From: Gammaproteobacteria bacterium
Lineage (GTDB): Bacteria > Pseudomonadota > Gammaproteobacteria > Steroidobacterales > Woeseiaceae
NCBI GenBank assembly: GCA_029862045.1
Contig: JAOTYE010000001.1
Location: forward strand, 1 to 64,000
Direction of reading: 5' to 3'
DNA: 64,000 nucleotides
Shown: piece by piece, positions 45,547-55,142 of the stretch
Position numbering within the stretch: position 1 is the first letter of the stretch
How the letters are laid out: the number at the start of each line of letters is the position of its first letter
Position numbers and translations under genes: made by a program
The notes under the pieces: model-generated
The model's input: only the letters and a program-made list of their open reading frames with translations
Databases searched by the model: none
What the model was told of the DNA's origin: nothing

Positions 45547-47883
45547 TTACTGGCAGTGGTGTTTGTCGTGCAATTCCTCTCGTACTGTATCGAATTCATC
45601 GTAAAGAAGCTCCACTCCACGGGACAAGCCATCCTGTCCATCGTCCGGCACAGCTGATTCCAGAGTGCTGCAGACCTGTGCCATCCGTTGGGCGCCGATC
45701 TGCTTGCACACGCCAAGCAGTTTGTGAGCCTGCCTTTTCGCCAGTTCGGTATCGCCCTGCTCCACCAAAGTCCTGAGTTCGGTCAACCAGTCCGGCATCT
45801 GTTGGATAAACTGGACCGCAAGCTCGCTAAACAGGTCTTGCTCGCCGTCGCCGCCGATGCCGCGAAGTTCCGCGACGATTCGCTGATCGAATACCAGACT
45901 GCCTTGCTCGCATGATCGGGACAACGAAGCAGAAACGACGCGCACTTCGCTCTCCTGCTGCCGCGACGTGACCCGGCCAAGCGCTGCCTCCAGGTCTTCG
46001 AGAAATACAGGCTTACTCAGGTAATCATCGACGCCAGCTGCATAGGCCTTCGCTCTTTCCGGCGCCATGGCATTGGCGGTGAGCGCGATGATGGGCGTGT
46101 GTCTCGAGTCGCCTTCGACACGCCGAATAATGCTCGTCGCGCTGTTGCCATCCATCCCGGGCATCTGACAGTCCATCAGGATCGCGGCATATTCATTTCT
46201 GGCATTCGCCTCGATTGCCTCCTCTCCGTTAGTCGCGAGATCGACCTTGAAGCCGATTTGTTCGAGCATTCTCTGCGCGACCAGCAGGTTGACTTCATTG
46301 TCATCTACGACCAGCACACTCATATCAGACGTTGGCCTCGATAGCGGCTCGATCCCCGCATCGCCGTACATAGCATGCGACAGGTCAGCGGCCGGTTGCT
46401 GCAGCGTCTGTTCGATGACTTTGTCGCCCGCAAGCCTGCCGAAATTTGCCGTAAACCAAAATGTGCTGCCTTCGCCCGGGATACTGTCTACGCCAATTTC
46501 ACCTCCCATCAGAATCGCAAGTTCCTTCGATATCGAAAGGCCGAGGCCGGTGCCCCCGTGATTGCGCGTTGGCGACTCATCGACCTGTGAAAACTGGTCG
46601 AACAAATTCTCCTGGTCTTTCTTCTCGATGCCAATGCCGCAGTCTTTGACTTCGAAGCGCAACGCCACTTCACCAGGATCGGCCGGCTGATGGTCAACAA
46701 GCCGGCAGGTGATTACGACATCACCATCCCTGGAGTGCTTGATCGCATTGCTGATCAGATTTGCAAAAATCTGACCCAGGCGAACCGGGTCGCCATGCAC
46801 GGATGCGGGAACATCTGACTCGATCACAGATTTTAGTTGCAATCTCTTGCGGCTGGCCTCAGCGGAAAAAAGATGCAGGACGTCGTCGACCGATGCGCCG
46901 AGAGAAAAGTTCGAGCGATCCAGCGAGATCTTACCGGCCTCGATCTTGGAAAAGTCGAGAATGTCATTGATGATTGTTAGCAAGGTCAGTCCGGAGCCAT
47001 GCATAGTCTCCACATATTCTCTTTGCTTTGGCGAAAGATCCGAGCGCATCAGGAGACTTGCCATGCCGATGACACCATTCATGGGTGTTCGAATCTCATG
47101 ACTCATGTTCGCGAGAAACTGGCTCTTCGCCTCGCTGGCCTTGCGCGCCGCATCTCTTGCGGCAGCCAGTTCTTGGCTGCGTAGCTGCGCCTCGGCTTCT
47201 CGAGCCTGCAGGCGCACTGTCCTGTCATGCACCAGATTTCCAAGAGCTTCAGCCCTGACATCCAACGCTCGCCGGTTGATGACAATAAGGACTGCCATTA
47301 ACGAGAACACGACCGCCAGCAGGATGAGCATGCCGATGTTAATTATGAGTATTCTTGACTGGTCCGACGCAATATGTTCGTCAAGTTTTCCGGCGATGGT
47401 TCGGGACCGCGACTGTATGCGACCGAAAATCAAATCAAACCTTTGATCCTCCACACCGCCTATGACGCCTGTCGTATGCCGGCCCTCCCAACGCGAATTG
47501 ACCAGGTGCTCGAAGGTCTCGACGTCACTGCGCAGCGCCAAGAGGTCCCTTCGCACCTCAGGCAAAAAGTCGAACTTCTGCGCCGCCGAGTCGCCCCGAC
47601 CGAGGCCTGCATCAATGAAATCAAGCACGGCAGCGATCGGCTCGCGTACATCTCTCTGCAAGTCAATGGTCTGGTCTCCGACGAGCGCTTCTTCGAACCA
47701 GAGATGCGCGGCCGCAATCTCCTGCTGGATCTTCTGCGTCATGCGAATGACGACCGCATTTTCCTGGAAATTGCGCGTGTTCAGCCATTGGGAATAGATG
47801 ACCATACCGAGCGACAGCACTCCAACGAGCAGGATGCCGCCGACCAGAGTCGCCAGACTAATAGAGGGCTTGCCTTGCTCCAT
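45547..47883 (-). CDS. Hybrid sensor histidine kinase with receiver and Hpt (BarA-like)
   Basis: A 778-residue inner-membrane phosphorelay kinase. Helix 1 (8-30) and helix 2 (178-204) bracket a periplasmic sensor of about 145 residues. A coiled coil leads to HisKA with His262 ([19 protein letters not shown]), HATPase ([36 protein letters not shown]), one receiver ([29 protein letters not shown]) and a C-terminal Hpt domain with the His in [13 protein letters not shown]. The output regulator is not adjacent; the NarL-type regulator at 51945 is a candidate. Convergent with the glycosyltransferase gene. Confidence 0.92.
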   Translation of the reverse strand: MEQGKPSISLATLVGGILLVGVLSLGMVIYSQWLNTRNFQENAVVIRMTQKIQQEIAAAHLWFEEALVGDQTIDLQRDVREPIAAVLDFIDAGLGRGDSAAQKFDFLPEVRRDLLALRSDVETFEHLVNSRWEGRHTTGVIGGVEDQRFDLIFGRIQSRSRTIAGKLDEHIASDQSRILIINIGMLILLAVVFSLMAVLIVINRRALDVRAEALGNLVHDRTVRLQAREAEAQLRSQELAAARDAARKASEAKSQFLANMSHEIRTPMNGVIGMASLLMRSDLSPKQREYVETMHGSGLTLLTIINDILDFSKIEAGKISLDRSNFSLGASVDDVLHLFSAEASRKRLQLKSVIESDVPASVHGDPVRLGQIFANLISNAIKHSRDGDVVITCRLVDHQPADPGEVALRFEVKDCGIGIEKKDQENLFDQFSQVDESPTRNHGGTGLGLSISKELAILMGGEIGVDSIPGEGSTFWFTANFGRLAGDKVIEQTLQQPAADLSHAMYGDAGIEPLSRPTSDMSVLVVDDNEVNLLVAQRMLEQIGFKVDLATNGEEAIEANARNEYAAILMDCQMPGMDGNSATSIIRRVEGDSRHTPIIALTANAMAPERAKAYAAGVDDYLSKPVFLEDLEAALGRVTSRQQESEVRVVSASLSRSCEQGSLVFDQRIVAELRGIGGDGEQDLFSELAVQFIQQMPDWLTELRTLVEQGDTELAKRQAHKLLGVCKQIGAQRMAQVCSTLESAVPDDGQDGLSRGVELLYDEFDTVREELHDKHHCQ

Positions 47884-48274
47884 AAGCTTTCGTCGCGCTC
47901 ACTAAAACTGGGGTGAAGACCCCATTGCCAAAACAAATGCAATAATTGTTCCTGATGTTAGATATCAGGTAGTTACAGACGATACAATAGCGAAAATGTA
48001 AATAATTCCGACGTTTACAGGCATTAGTTATGGTACTTTATGTGACACCAACAGCGATTACCTGGCAATTTGTCAGCCAGTATGGCTGGCCAAAGCGATC
48101 ACAACGTTCGACACTCTGCCCGCTCCGTCCATTTGCCGGTCAACGGCCTGCCCGCTGTGTACGCCTGCTTCGGTGATAAGCGAACTGTGCGTTGCCGCAC
48201 AAAGCCAGTCGGTCGCTTATGTAAAAATCGGGCAACCCTGATCGACGGCCAATCGTTATGAATAGTAGACGTCA
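47884..48274. promoter_or_regulatory. 391-bp divergent intergenic region with inverted repeats
   Basis: No gene seen. AT-rich from about 47930 to 48060. CCTGAT (47951-47956) pairs with ATCAGG (47964-47969), and TGTAAA (47997-48002) pairs with TTTACA (48014-48019). It must hold the promoters of the divergent hybrid kinase and ECF sigma genes. A 63-codon frame at 48070 has no recognisable features. Confidence 0.5.
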
Positions 48275-48886
48275 ATGGAAAGACGGACATTGGCATTGGG
48301 CAAAGTTGCCGGCATGAAATGGCGCCGGTCGGACACGAACCGCTTCACAGCTTTGATGCGGCCTCATTTCGATGCGCTATATGCGACGGCATTGCGCCTG
48401 TCGCTGTCCGCTGCGGACGCCGAGGACCTGGTACAGGATGTGTGCCTGAAAGCGCACCTGCACATTGATGAACTCGAGAATGTCGAGTTCCAGCGGGCAT
48501 GGCTGCTTAAAGTTCTGTACCACCGGTTCATCGACATCCAGCGGGCACGCGAGCGCTCGCCCGTTGACATGGCCGAGACCGGCGCTGAATCGAGTGATCC
48601 GGAGAGCATCGCCCGGGATGGATTACAGCCGGACGAGCTTGTTGAGCGCGAGATCCGGCTGCGGACCTTAGGCAGGGCCATGGGAATTTTGAACAGCGAG
48701 GACTCTAGCCTGCTGGCATTGCGTGACATAGAGGGTTTTTCCCTGGAGGAACTGCATCAGTTGACCGGATTATCGACAGGAACGATCAAGTCGCGATTGC
48801 ACAGGACGCGTTCCAAACTCGGACGACTATTGTCGAACGCAGCAATACATAAACCGGTGCTTACTGTCATAGGTGGCAAGAAATGA
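48275..48886 (+). CDS. ECF-type RNA polymerase sigma factor
   Basis: A 203-residue (or 190-residue, from the ATG at 48314) sigma factor. Region 2 is at about 25-90 (LYATALRLSLSAADAEDLVQDVCLKAH, FQRAWLLKVLYHRFIDIQRA). Region 4 is at about 135-190 (EDSSLLALRDIEGFSLEELHQLTGLSTGTIKSRLHRTRSKLGRLL). Region 3 is absent, as in ECF sigmas. It overlaps the anti-sigma gene by 4 bp. The small exported protein, the TPR/beta-barrel protein or its own promoter are likely targets. Confidence 0.93.
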   Translation: MERRTLALGKVAGMKWRRSDTNRFTALMRPHFDALYATALRLSLSAADAEDLVQDVCLKAHLHIDELENVEFQRAWLLKVLYHRFIDIQRARERSPVDMAETGAESSDPESIARDGLQPDELVEREIRLRTLGRAMGILNSEDSSLLALRDIEGFSLEELHQLTGLSTGTIKSRLHRTRSKLGRLLSNAAIHKPVLTVIGGKK

Positions 48887-49518
48887 AATGTGAATCGGTT
48901 GCAGAGAGGATCACTTTACTGGCTGCCGGGACGTTGCCCGACGACCAGCGCAACGCGTGCATGACTCACATCGCGGGCTGCGCCGGCTGTGCCGATGCCC
49001 TGCAGGGCGCGGTCGCGATGCACACTGTCCGGGCGCAGGCCGTAGCAGCCGCGCCTGACGGACTTTTCGACAGGGTAATGAGACAGACAACACGAGCGCT
49101 CGAGCGGCGAGCTTTGCAACAGCGATTCTGGCTTGGCGCAGGATTTGGCGGTGCGCTTGCTGCCTCATTGCTCGCAGTAGCATTCGCACTCGGCATGCTC
49201 GCGAGCCCGGGGATCGAGGAGCCCGGGATCGCCGAGTTTTTCGTCTCGACGGACGAAACACGGTCAATGGATATCGCGATCGAAGCGGACCGGCCGCTGC
49301 CGGGCGCCAGGATCAGCATACTACTCTCCGGCGGTGTAGAGCTCGAGGGCTTCGGAGAGCGTCGTGAACTTAGCTGGAGCGAGGACCTGGAAGCGGGCCT
49401 CAACAAATTATCCTTACCGTTGACCGCCGTTGGGGAGAATGGTGGGCAAATGGTTGTGCGCCTCAGCCATCCTGACAGTGAACAGCTATTCGTCATTCAG
49501 CTGAAGATTGATGGCTGA
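48883..49518 (+). CDS. Zinc-binding anti-sigma factor (membrane)
   Basis: A 211-residue partner of the preceding sigma factor. The N-terminal anti-sigma domain has a zinc motif of the H-x3-C-x2-C type (MTHIAGCAGCADAL; His29, Cys33, Cys36). One helix at about 82-107 (WLGAGFGGALAASLLAVAFALGML) crosses the membrane. The periplasmic C-terminal domain of about 100 residues (ISILLSGGVELEGF, LSLPLTAVGENGGQMVV) looks beta-rich and may be a sensor. Overlap ATGA with the sigma gene supports a sigma/anti-sigma pair. Confidence 0.88.
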   Translation: MKCESVAERITLLAAGTLPDDQRNACMTHIAGCAGCADALQGAVAMHTVRAQAVAAAPDGLFDRVMRQTTRALERRALQQRFWLGAGFGGALAASLLAVAFALGMLASPGIEEPGIAEFFVSTDETRSMDIAIEADRPLPGARISILLSGGVELEGFGERRELSWSEDLEAGLNKLSLPLTAVGENGGQMVVRLSHPDSEQLFVIQLKIDG

Positions 49519-49641
49519 CTATGTTTAATACCGGGAACATAAACACAGTCTGACCGTTTTGAACTAAAGAGGAAGTGGAAAAGACGGGTATCGAAACCGC
49601 AACACTTGGGCACCAGGTACGAATACACGTGGATCGATAAC

Positions 49642-50046
49642 ATGAACATTCGAATATTATTTCTGGCGTCAATATCATTGACATTATTCGGCGCCAATGG
49701 CTGGGCACAGCAGGACGATGATGGCACGGAGGCCACCATCAGGCTGATGGACGCTGCGGAGGCGGAATTGCCGTACGCCGTAACAAAAGAAATCACGCTT
49801 CCCGCACATCTGCTCAAGGAAAGTGAGGACGACCAGGTCGCCGCCGTGGAGCGCGCCAAGAAGGGTCTCGATAAAGCAAACGCGAATCGACCCGAGAAGG
49901 GATTATCGCAGGCTGACGCGGCTCGCGAGCGTGGCGCAGAGATGTCCGACAACGCGCACGATAATCGCGGGAATCGTGGCCGGTCCGAAGACCCGCCGGG
50001 GCCGCCTGAAAACCCGGGCCCACCGGACAACCCTGGCCAGCCTTGA
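49642..50046 (+). CDS. Small exported protein with a Pro-rich tail, unknown function
   Basis: A 134-residue protein. The start at 49642 (MNIRILFLASISLTLFGANG) gives a Sec signal ending near GWAQQ. The middle is charged and helical (about 25-100). The last 22 residues are low-complexity, PPGPPENPGPPDNPGQP. No Cys remains in the mature form and no family is recognised. It lies 123 bp after the anti-sigma gene and 142 bp before the TPR/beta-barrel gene, with a terminator after it. Its position suggests a product of the ECF regulon. Confidence 0.7.
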   Translation: MNIRILFLASISLTLFGANGWAQQDDDGTEATIRLMDAAEAELPYAVTKEITLPAHLLKESEDDQVAAVERAKKGLDKANANRPEKGLSQADAARERGAEMSDNAHDNRGNRGRSEDPPGPPENPGPPDNPGQP

Positions 50047-50085
50047 TCTCTGTCGTGAATTGATCGTCAGATTCCGCGGTAATTC

Positions 50086-50099
50086 GTGACCGCGGTCAC
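50086..50099. promoter_or_regulatory. Perfect 14-bp palindrome GTGACCGCGGTCAC
   Basis: A self-complementary 14-mer, 40 bp after the Pro-rich protein gene and just before the terminator stem. It may be a protein site or part of the mRNA 3' structure. Confidence 0.4.
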
Positions 50100-50104
50100 A
50101 CTGC

Positions 50105-50138
50105 GAGCCCCTTGTGCTACTTCACGAGGGGCTCTTTT
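50105..50138 (+). terminator. Strong Rho-independent terminator
   Basis: GAGCCCCTTGTG (50105-50116) pairs with CACGAGGGGCTC (50123-50134), one T-G wobble, loop CTACTT, followed by TTTT and GTTATTG. It ends the sigma/anti-sigma/Pro-rich protein transcript; the next gene starts 50 bp on. Confidence 0.88.
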
Positions 50139-50188
50139 GTTATTGATATAACTGGTTTTTTTTCGCAATCCGGGTCAACCTGCTACGT

Positions 50189-51445
50189 ATGGTCCTCCGC
50201 AGACTTAAAGCCTCTCTGACCGCTCTGTTGCTCATGACCTTCGTGGCAATAGCCGCCGCCGATGCCAGCGAGGACTGGCAGTCCGGCCAGCAGTCATTTG
50301 CGGCGGGCGATTTCTCTTCTGCCCTGCTCTTTTTTCAGACAGCTCGGGACTCTGGGATATCGGGGCCCGCTGTTCACTACAATATTGCGGTCTGCCAGTT
50401 CAAACTCGGCTACTTCGATGACGCTCGCGAAACGTTTCGGCTTATTGCCGAACGGTATCCAAGGATGCGCGGACTGGCCGAGTACAACATGGGTCTGTCC
50501 GAGCACCGGCTCGGTAATGAGGTCGAAGCACAACGGCACTTCATCGACGCTTATCAACATAGCCCCGATGATGAGAAACTGCGAACTCTGTCCGCCGCTA
50601 AATTGCAGGGCCTGGAACCCGAGGAACCGGCTTCATGGTTCGGCTCGATCGGCCTGCGAATCGGGCACGACGATAACGTCGCTCTTCGCGACAGCCTCGG
50701 CCTGCCGGCAGGCGTCACTGCAGAAAGTCCGATGGCCGACCTGTTTGCGACCGTGCGAGGATCCTTACCGCGACTCCAGGGACTCATGCTGGACGGCAGC
50801 GCCTATGCAATTGCCTACCCCGACGCCGACGACTTCGACCAGACGGAGTTTCGGTTTGGTGGACTCTACATGTGGACGTTCGACGACTGGCGCTTCGAGG
50901 GAGGCGCACATTATGTGTACGGTACACTCGGCGGTTCAGGCTTGGAGCGCGACTATACCTTGAGCGCCCGTGCGGTTCGGTACCTGAGCAATCAGGCGTC
51001 GTTCGACCTGCGCTATCAGTATGACGACATTGATAATGCCAGCGCCGAATTTTCGGGAATCGCGGGCTCGCGGCAGCGATTCGACATGCGCTATCGCTGG
51101 TACTCGGGCCGGCAAAGCCTCGTGTTGCGCTATGGCCTCGAGAGCAACGACCGCCGCGACGCCGGCGTTTCTCCTTCACGCAAACGCCTGCAGGCGGACT
51201 ACCGATATCGACCGCAAGACGCATGGGGCGTCGAGGCCGGCATCGGCTATCGGACAAGCGATTACGACGACTTGCTGATTCCGCGTACAGAGGACCTGGT
51301 ATCGATTACGCTCGCGCTGACCCGGACTGTCGCTGTCAATTGGCTGTTCGCATTGCGATACCAGTATTCAGAGAACGACTCCTCAGACGCCGACTTTTCC
51401 TACGAACGCAACCTGATCACACTCGGCATGCTGCGGTCATTCTGA
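50189..51445 (+). CDS. TPR plus outer-membrane beta-barrel protein
   Basis: A 418-residue exported protein. A Sec signal (MVLRRLKASLTALLLMTFVA, cleaved near ADASED) is followed by three or so TPR units at about 28-140 (AAGDFSSALLFFQTARDSG, AVHYNIAVCQFKLGYFDDARETFRLIAERYP, AEYNMGLSEHRLGNEVEAQRHFIDAY). Residues from about 150 form amphipathic beta strands (FDLRYQYDDID, FDMRYRWYSG, LVLRYGLESN), and the end NLITLGMLRSF is Phe-terminal as in outer-membrane barrels. TPR-barrel proteins of this shape act in surface assembly or secretion. Downstream of the ECF pair. No more precise call is possible. Confidence 0.85.
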   Translation: MVLRRLKASLTALLLMTFVAIAAADASEDWQSGQQSFAAGDFSSALLFFQTARDSGISGPAVHYNIAVCQFKLGYFDDARETFRLIAERYPRMRGLAEYNMGLSEHRLGNEVEAQRHFIDAYQHSPDDEKLRTLSAAKLQGLEPEEPASWFGSIGLRIGHDDNVALRDSLGLPAGVTAESPMADLFATVRGSLPRLQGLMLDGSAYAIAYPDADDFDQTEFRFGGLYMWTFDDWRFEGGAHYVYGTLGGSGLERDYTLSARAVRYLSNQASFDLRYQYDDIDNASAEFSGIAGSRQRFDMRYRWYSGRQSLVLRYGLESNDRRDAGVSPSRKRLQADYRYRPQDAWGVEAGIGYRTSDYDDLLIPRTEDLVSITLALTRTVAVNWLFALRYQYSENDSSDADFSYERNLITLGMLRSF

Positions 51446-51944
51446 CCGTCAATGCGCCCACGAAAAGCACAGGAATATCAACAAGAATCGCATTATCGGA
51501 CGCCGGATCTTGACCCGGGACGCCGCAACTTATGTCCAGTTGGCGCAACCGCAAGGCATAAATTCTCGTTTGATGAAGTATGCCGGTGACAGCACGTGCC
51601 ATGAAGTCTGTGGAATTGCGGAGGACCAGAATGGCGCTGTCACCGGCTGATTTACGCACCGTTATGGCGCACAGCTGCTTCAGGTTTTCGGCTTCATGCA
51701 GAACCCGAATTCGCATTGGCAAAACAAATCGGGAGCGAATTCCCAATTAACGAGTAATTGTTAATTATTGTATCCAACCATGATCCAATGGGTGTGTGGT
51801 GGTAAATTCCCGGTGCGACGATAAGCGAACATTCAACAACGTTTCACACCGCAACAGGTTCTCGTGTCTCCAAATAATCTGGCAGGATCGGAGTGTTATC
51901 CCGCGCCAAGTGAAAAGAACAAAAATAATCAAGGAAGGTAAGAG
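51446..51944. promoter_or_regulatory. 499-bp intergenic region before the NarL-type regulator
   Basis: No credible gene seen. The stretch from 51740 to 51780 is AT-rich (AACGAGTAATTGTTAATTATTG) and could be a promoter. The ribosome site AAGGAAGG for the next gene lies at its end. A 109-codon minus-strand frame (51417-51746) has no recognisable features and overlaps the preceding gene. Confidence 0.45.
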
Positions 51945-52616
51945 TTGGAGCAAGCTGAAACCATAATTCGTACTCTGATTGTCGACGACCACCCGGTAGT
52001 GCGGTACGGCGTCAAACATATTCTGGACTCCGAGCCCGACATCGAAGTCGTCGGCGAACTTGATGGCATCGATGGTATCGAAACGACGCTTGACAGACTG
52101 TATCCCCATGTCGTACTGCTCGACCTCGAAATGGGTGATATTCAGGGCGCGGAAGCACTGCGGCAACTGCGCGACGTGGCGCCGAACGTGCATGTGATTG
52201 TGTACACCTCACACGATGAAGAGGAATACATCATCCGGGCTGCCGAACTCGGCGTTAACGGATACCTGCTAAAAGGCAGCCCGAAGGAAGAAATCGTTAG
52301 CGCCGTCCGCTGCGTTAACGAGGGCGGCACAGCGATCGAGTCGGCAGTCGCCGCAAAGTTGATGCAACACATGAACAAGCGGTCTGCCAATGCCAGGCAG
52401 CCAACCGTCAGCTTCAGTAAACGCGAGAAGCAGGTACTCAAGTTGCTGGCCGCGGGAAAGACGAATAGCAACATCGGCACAGCCCTGTTCATCTCCGAAT
52501 CAACGGTCAAATTTCACGTACACTCGATATTAAGCAAGATGGGGGCGACCAACAGAACCGAAGCCGTATCGATCGCCACGCGGCAAGGCGTGATCACGCT
52601 AAATGCCGACGATTAG
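51945..52616 (+). CDS. NarL/FixJ-family response regulator
   Basis: A 223-residue DNA-binding regulator. The receiver covers 8-125 with acidic DD at 14-15, phospho-acceptor Asp60 (VVLLDLEMGD), Thr/Ser in VYTSHDEE and Lys in LLKGSP. The LuxR helix-turn-helix is at about 155-215 (FSKREKQVLKLLAAGKTNSNIG, SESTVKFHVHSILSKMGA). The start is TTG at 51945 after AAGGAAGG. Its last 4 bp overlap the convergent hybrid kinase, which makes that kinase a likely phospho-donor through its Hpt domain. Confidence 0.93.
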   Translation: MEQAETIIRTLIVDDHPVVRYGVKHILDSEPDIEVVGELDGIDGIETTLDRLYPHVVLLDLEMGDIQGAEALRQLRDVAPNVHVIVYTSHDEEEYIIRAAELGVNGYLLKGSPKEEIVSAVRCVNEGGTAIESAVAAKLMQHMNKRSANARQPTVSFSKREKQVLKLLAAGKTNSNIGTALFISESTVKFHVHSILSKMGATNRTEAVSIATRQGVITLNADD

Positions 52617-55141
52617 AGGTGGCGTTTTATTTCCGCTTCGAAAACCGGCTTGACGCGGTCGAATTCCTCGCGCAAACGTAGCAACGCTTCAGGAAATTCG
52701 TCATACCTTTCAGCTCTGCTCGCATCCTGCAGCGCGTCGCAATAAGCCCCCAATTGCGGGACACCAATCTCCAGGAACGATCCTTTGAGTGCGTGGCACT
52801 CACGACTCAACGTTGTCCGATCTTCGTGTTCCACGGCGGCGCGCATGACTTCAAGACGCGAAGACGTGTCACGCAGAAAAAGGTCGATATACTCACCGAT
52901 GAACGCCTCGCCATCGCCGCTCAACCGGTCACACAATTGCCGCGAGATCTCCGGCTCGAAATTACGTTCGGGCGGGACCTCCGATATATCCCCATCTGCA
53001 TCACTTTCGCCGGACAACGACGCCCAGCGTCGTAGTCCTGACTTGAGCACCTCAAGTCGTATCGGCTTGGTAAGGAAGTCGTCCATCCCGGCCTGCAGGC
53101 ATTTCGACTTGTGCTCTGCAGATATGTCGGCAGTCACCGCAACGATGATCGGTTGCCGTACATTTTGATCCGTTGTATTCCGTATCTTTCTTGTCACTTC
53201 GTCGCCGTCTAGACCCGGCATCTGACAGTCCATAAGTATCAAGTCGTATGATTTTTGTTCGAACGCTCTCAGCGCCGCCGGGCCATCGTCAACGCAGTCG
53301 ACGCTGTGGCAGAGGGTTCCAAGCATGCGCGACAGTAGCTTCCTGTTAAGAGGATTATCCTCGGCGACCAGGATGCGTAACGCTCTTACCTCATCTTCTC
53401 CATTGCGCCTGCCCTCCCAGTCGTCGATTTCCAGTACGCTGAAGAGATTGTGACGCAATTCGCTTGGCAGAATCGGTTTGTTGACGCAGCGAATACCCCC
53501 GATCGGGGAAATCTCACCAATCTCGAGCGGCTGCGCGATCGAAGTCAGCAGGACAATCGGCAGGTGGGTGTATGCACTGTCCGCCCTGATTGCCCGAGCC
53601 AGCGCAAGACCATCGGAGACTGGCAGGTCAAAATCGATGATGACGCCGTCAAAAGGCCGGCCATCTGCCGTAGCGACCGCGAGACGATCGGACACCTCGT
53701 TCGGGCGCCTTACCGAATCGCAGCATATACCCCAGCTGTGCAAGTTGCTGCAGATGACGTCGGATACCCGTTCGTTGTCGTAGGCAACGAGCAAGCGACG
53801 GTCCTTGAGCGCACGCGCGCGCAGAGTCATACGCGCATCTGCAGGAGGAATAACGTTTACCGGCACCGAAAAGCGAACTTTCGTGCCCTGTCCCAGTCGA
53901 CTCTCTACGCCGATGTCGCCCTCCATGAGATCGACGAGTTGCTTGCTTATCGCCAGACCAAGCCCGGTGCCCTGTTCAGTTTTGGCGGAACCCTCACCTG
54001 CACGTGCGAACGGACGGAACAAGTTGGCCTGGGTTTCTGCCGACATGCCTATACCGCTGTCCGATACCTTAACAGTTAGCATGTTTTGCCCGTCTTCGAT
54101 TGATTCGATCCCGACATGCACGACGACCTCACCCATATCGGTGAACTTGATCGCATTGCCTACCAGATTGATCATGATTTGCCGCAGTCGCTGCGCGTCG
54201 GCGAAGACCTGGTATCGCCCGTCGCCCTCAGTATCGCCGATCAGTTCGAGCCCTTTCGAGTATGCGTGGTACCCCATGATCGCCAATACATCTTCCAGCA
54301 GATCGGATAAAGAAATTTCTTGCTTGTGCAGGACCAGGTCGTCGGCCTCGAGCATGGAGAAATCGAGCATATTATCGACCAGGCTCAGCAACATGTTGCC
54401 GCTGCTTTCGATGATCTGCACATAGTTCTTCTGCTTGCGCTTGAGCTTAGATACGCGTAACAGATCCGTCATGCCGAGTACGGCATTCATCGGTGTGCGG
54501 ACCTCGTGGCTCATCGTGGCGATGAATTCGGACCGTGCCCGATTCGCGGTCTCCGCATCCTCCTGCGCCCGCTTCAACTTGAGCGCGATTTTTTCCTGTT
54601 CATTGAGATCATGCGCCACTTCGACAGTGCCGGTGAGTGTTCCGGACTCGTCATGCAGGGGTGTGCTTCTTGTCTCGACCAGGCGCTCTTGTCCGTCGTC
54701 TCCGGTCAACACCTGCAGTTCTTTGGCCGACTGTCCGGTCAACAACGCGCAGGGACGTTCTGACGGGTCACACGGCTGATCCAGGCCATGCAATGCACGG
54801 TAGCAATACATCTGCCCGTCGATGTCACCCTTCTCGGACAGCAGTTTACGCGCTGTTCTGTTCATCGCCGTAACACGAAAATCCGCGTCAATGATCGTCG
54901 CGGGATCCGAGATACCATCCAGGATGGTTTGCACGGATTTCTCGGCCTCGGCCAGGCGACTTGTGAGTTGCGACTGGTTACGCAAATACAGAAAGCAAGC
55001 CCCTGCAACCGCCGCGAGTCCGACAATGATGATCGAGCGGCCGGCAACCACGCCTGGTTCGGGCAAGAGGGCCAATACCGCCAGGCAAAGAGCGATCAGA
55101 GACAGAAAAAAAAGCGTCCAGTGGCGAATCGTCATGCCCAT
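52613..55141 (-). CDS. Hybrid histidine kinase: PAS, kinase, two receivers, Hpt
   Basis: An 842-residue membrane kinase. Two helices (about 7-27 and 35-55) with a very short loop leave almost no periplasmic sensor. The PAS domain (about 68-180) contains a Cys/His set, CYRALHGLDQPC and then Cys131 (Cys113, His118, Cys124, Cys131). HisKA has His212 (TMSHEVRTPMNAVLGM). HATPase and two receivers follow: the first is degenerate at the start (LLVAYDNERV), the second intact ([23 protein letters not shown]). The Hpt His is in CHALKGSFLEIG. It starts 1 bp after gspD on the same strand, so it is in the gspD transcript. Confidence 0.92.
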   Translation of the reverse strand: MGMTIRHWTLFFLSLIALCLAVLALLPEPGVVAGRSIIIVGLAAVAGACFLYLRNQSQLTSRLAEAEKSVQTILDGISDPATIIDADFRVTAMNRTARKLLSEKGDIDGQMYCYRALHGLDQPCDPSERPCALLTGQSAKELQVLTGDDGQERLVETRSTPLHDESGTLTGTVEVAHDLNEQEKIALKLKRAQEDAETANRARSEFIATMSHEVRTPMNAVLGMTDLLRVSKLKRKQKNYVQIIESSGNMLLSLVDNMLDFSMLEADDLVLHKQEISLSDLLEDVLAIMGYHAYSKGLELIGDTEGDGRYQVFADAQRLRQIMINLVGNAIKFTDMGEVVVHVGIESIEDGQNMLTVKVSDSGIGMSAETQANLFRPFARAGEGSAKTEQGTGLGLAISKQLVDLMEGDIGVESRLGQGTKVRFSVPVNVIPPADARMTLRARALKDRRLLVAYDNERVSDVICSNLHSWGICCDSVRRPNEVSDRLAVATADGRPFDGVIIDFDLPVSDGLALARAIRADSAYTHLPIVLLTSIAQPLEIGEISPIGGIRCVNKPILPSELRHNLFSVLEIDDWEGRRNGEDEVRALRILVAEDNPLNRKLLSRMLGTLCHSVDCVDDGPAALRAFEQKSYDLILMDCQMPGLDGDEVTRKIRNTTDQNVRQPIIVAVTADISAEHKSKCLQAGMDDFLTKPIRLEVLKSGLRRWASLSGESDADGDISEVPPERNFEPEISRQLCDRLSGDGEAFIGEYIDLFLRDTSSRLEVMRAAVEHEDRTTLSRECHALKGSFLEIGVPQLGAYCDALQDASRAERYDEFPEALLRLREEFDRVKPVFEAEIKRHL

Positions 55142-55142
55142 G

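Noticed and set aside
51417-51746. 109-codon minus-strand frame in the gap before the NarL-type regulator
   Set aside because: No signal, domain, ribosome site or paralogue; it overlaps the 3' end of the TPR-barrel gene. Left as intergenic.
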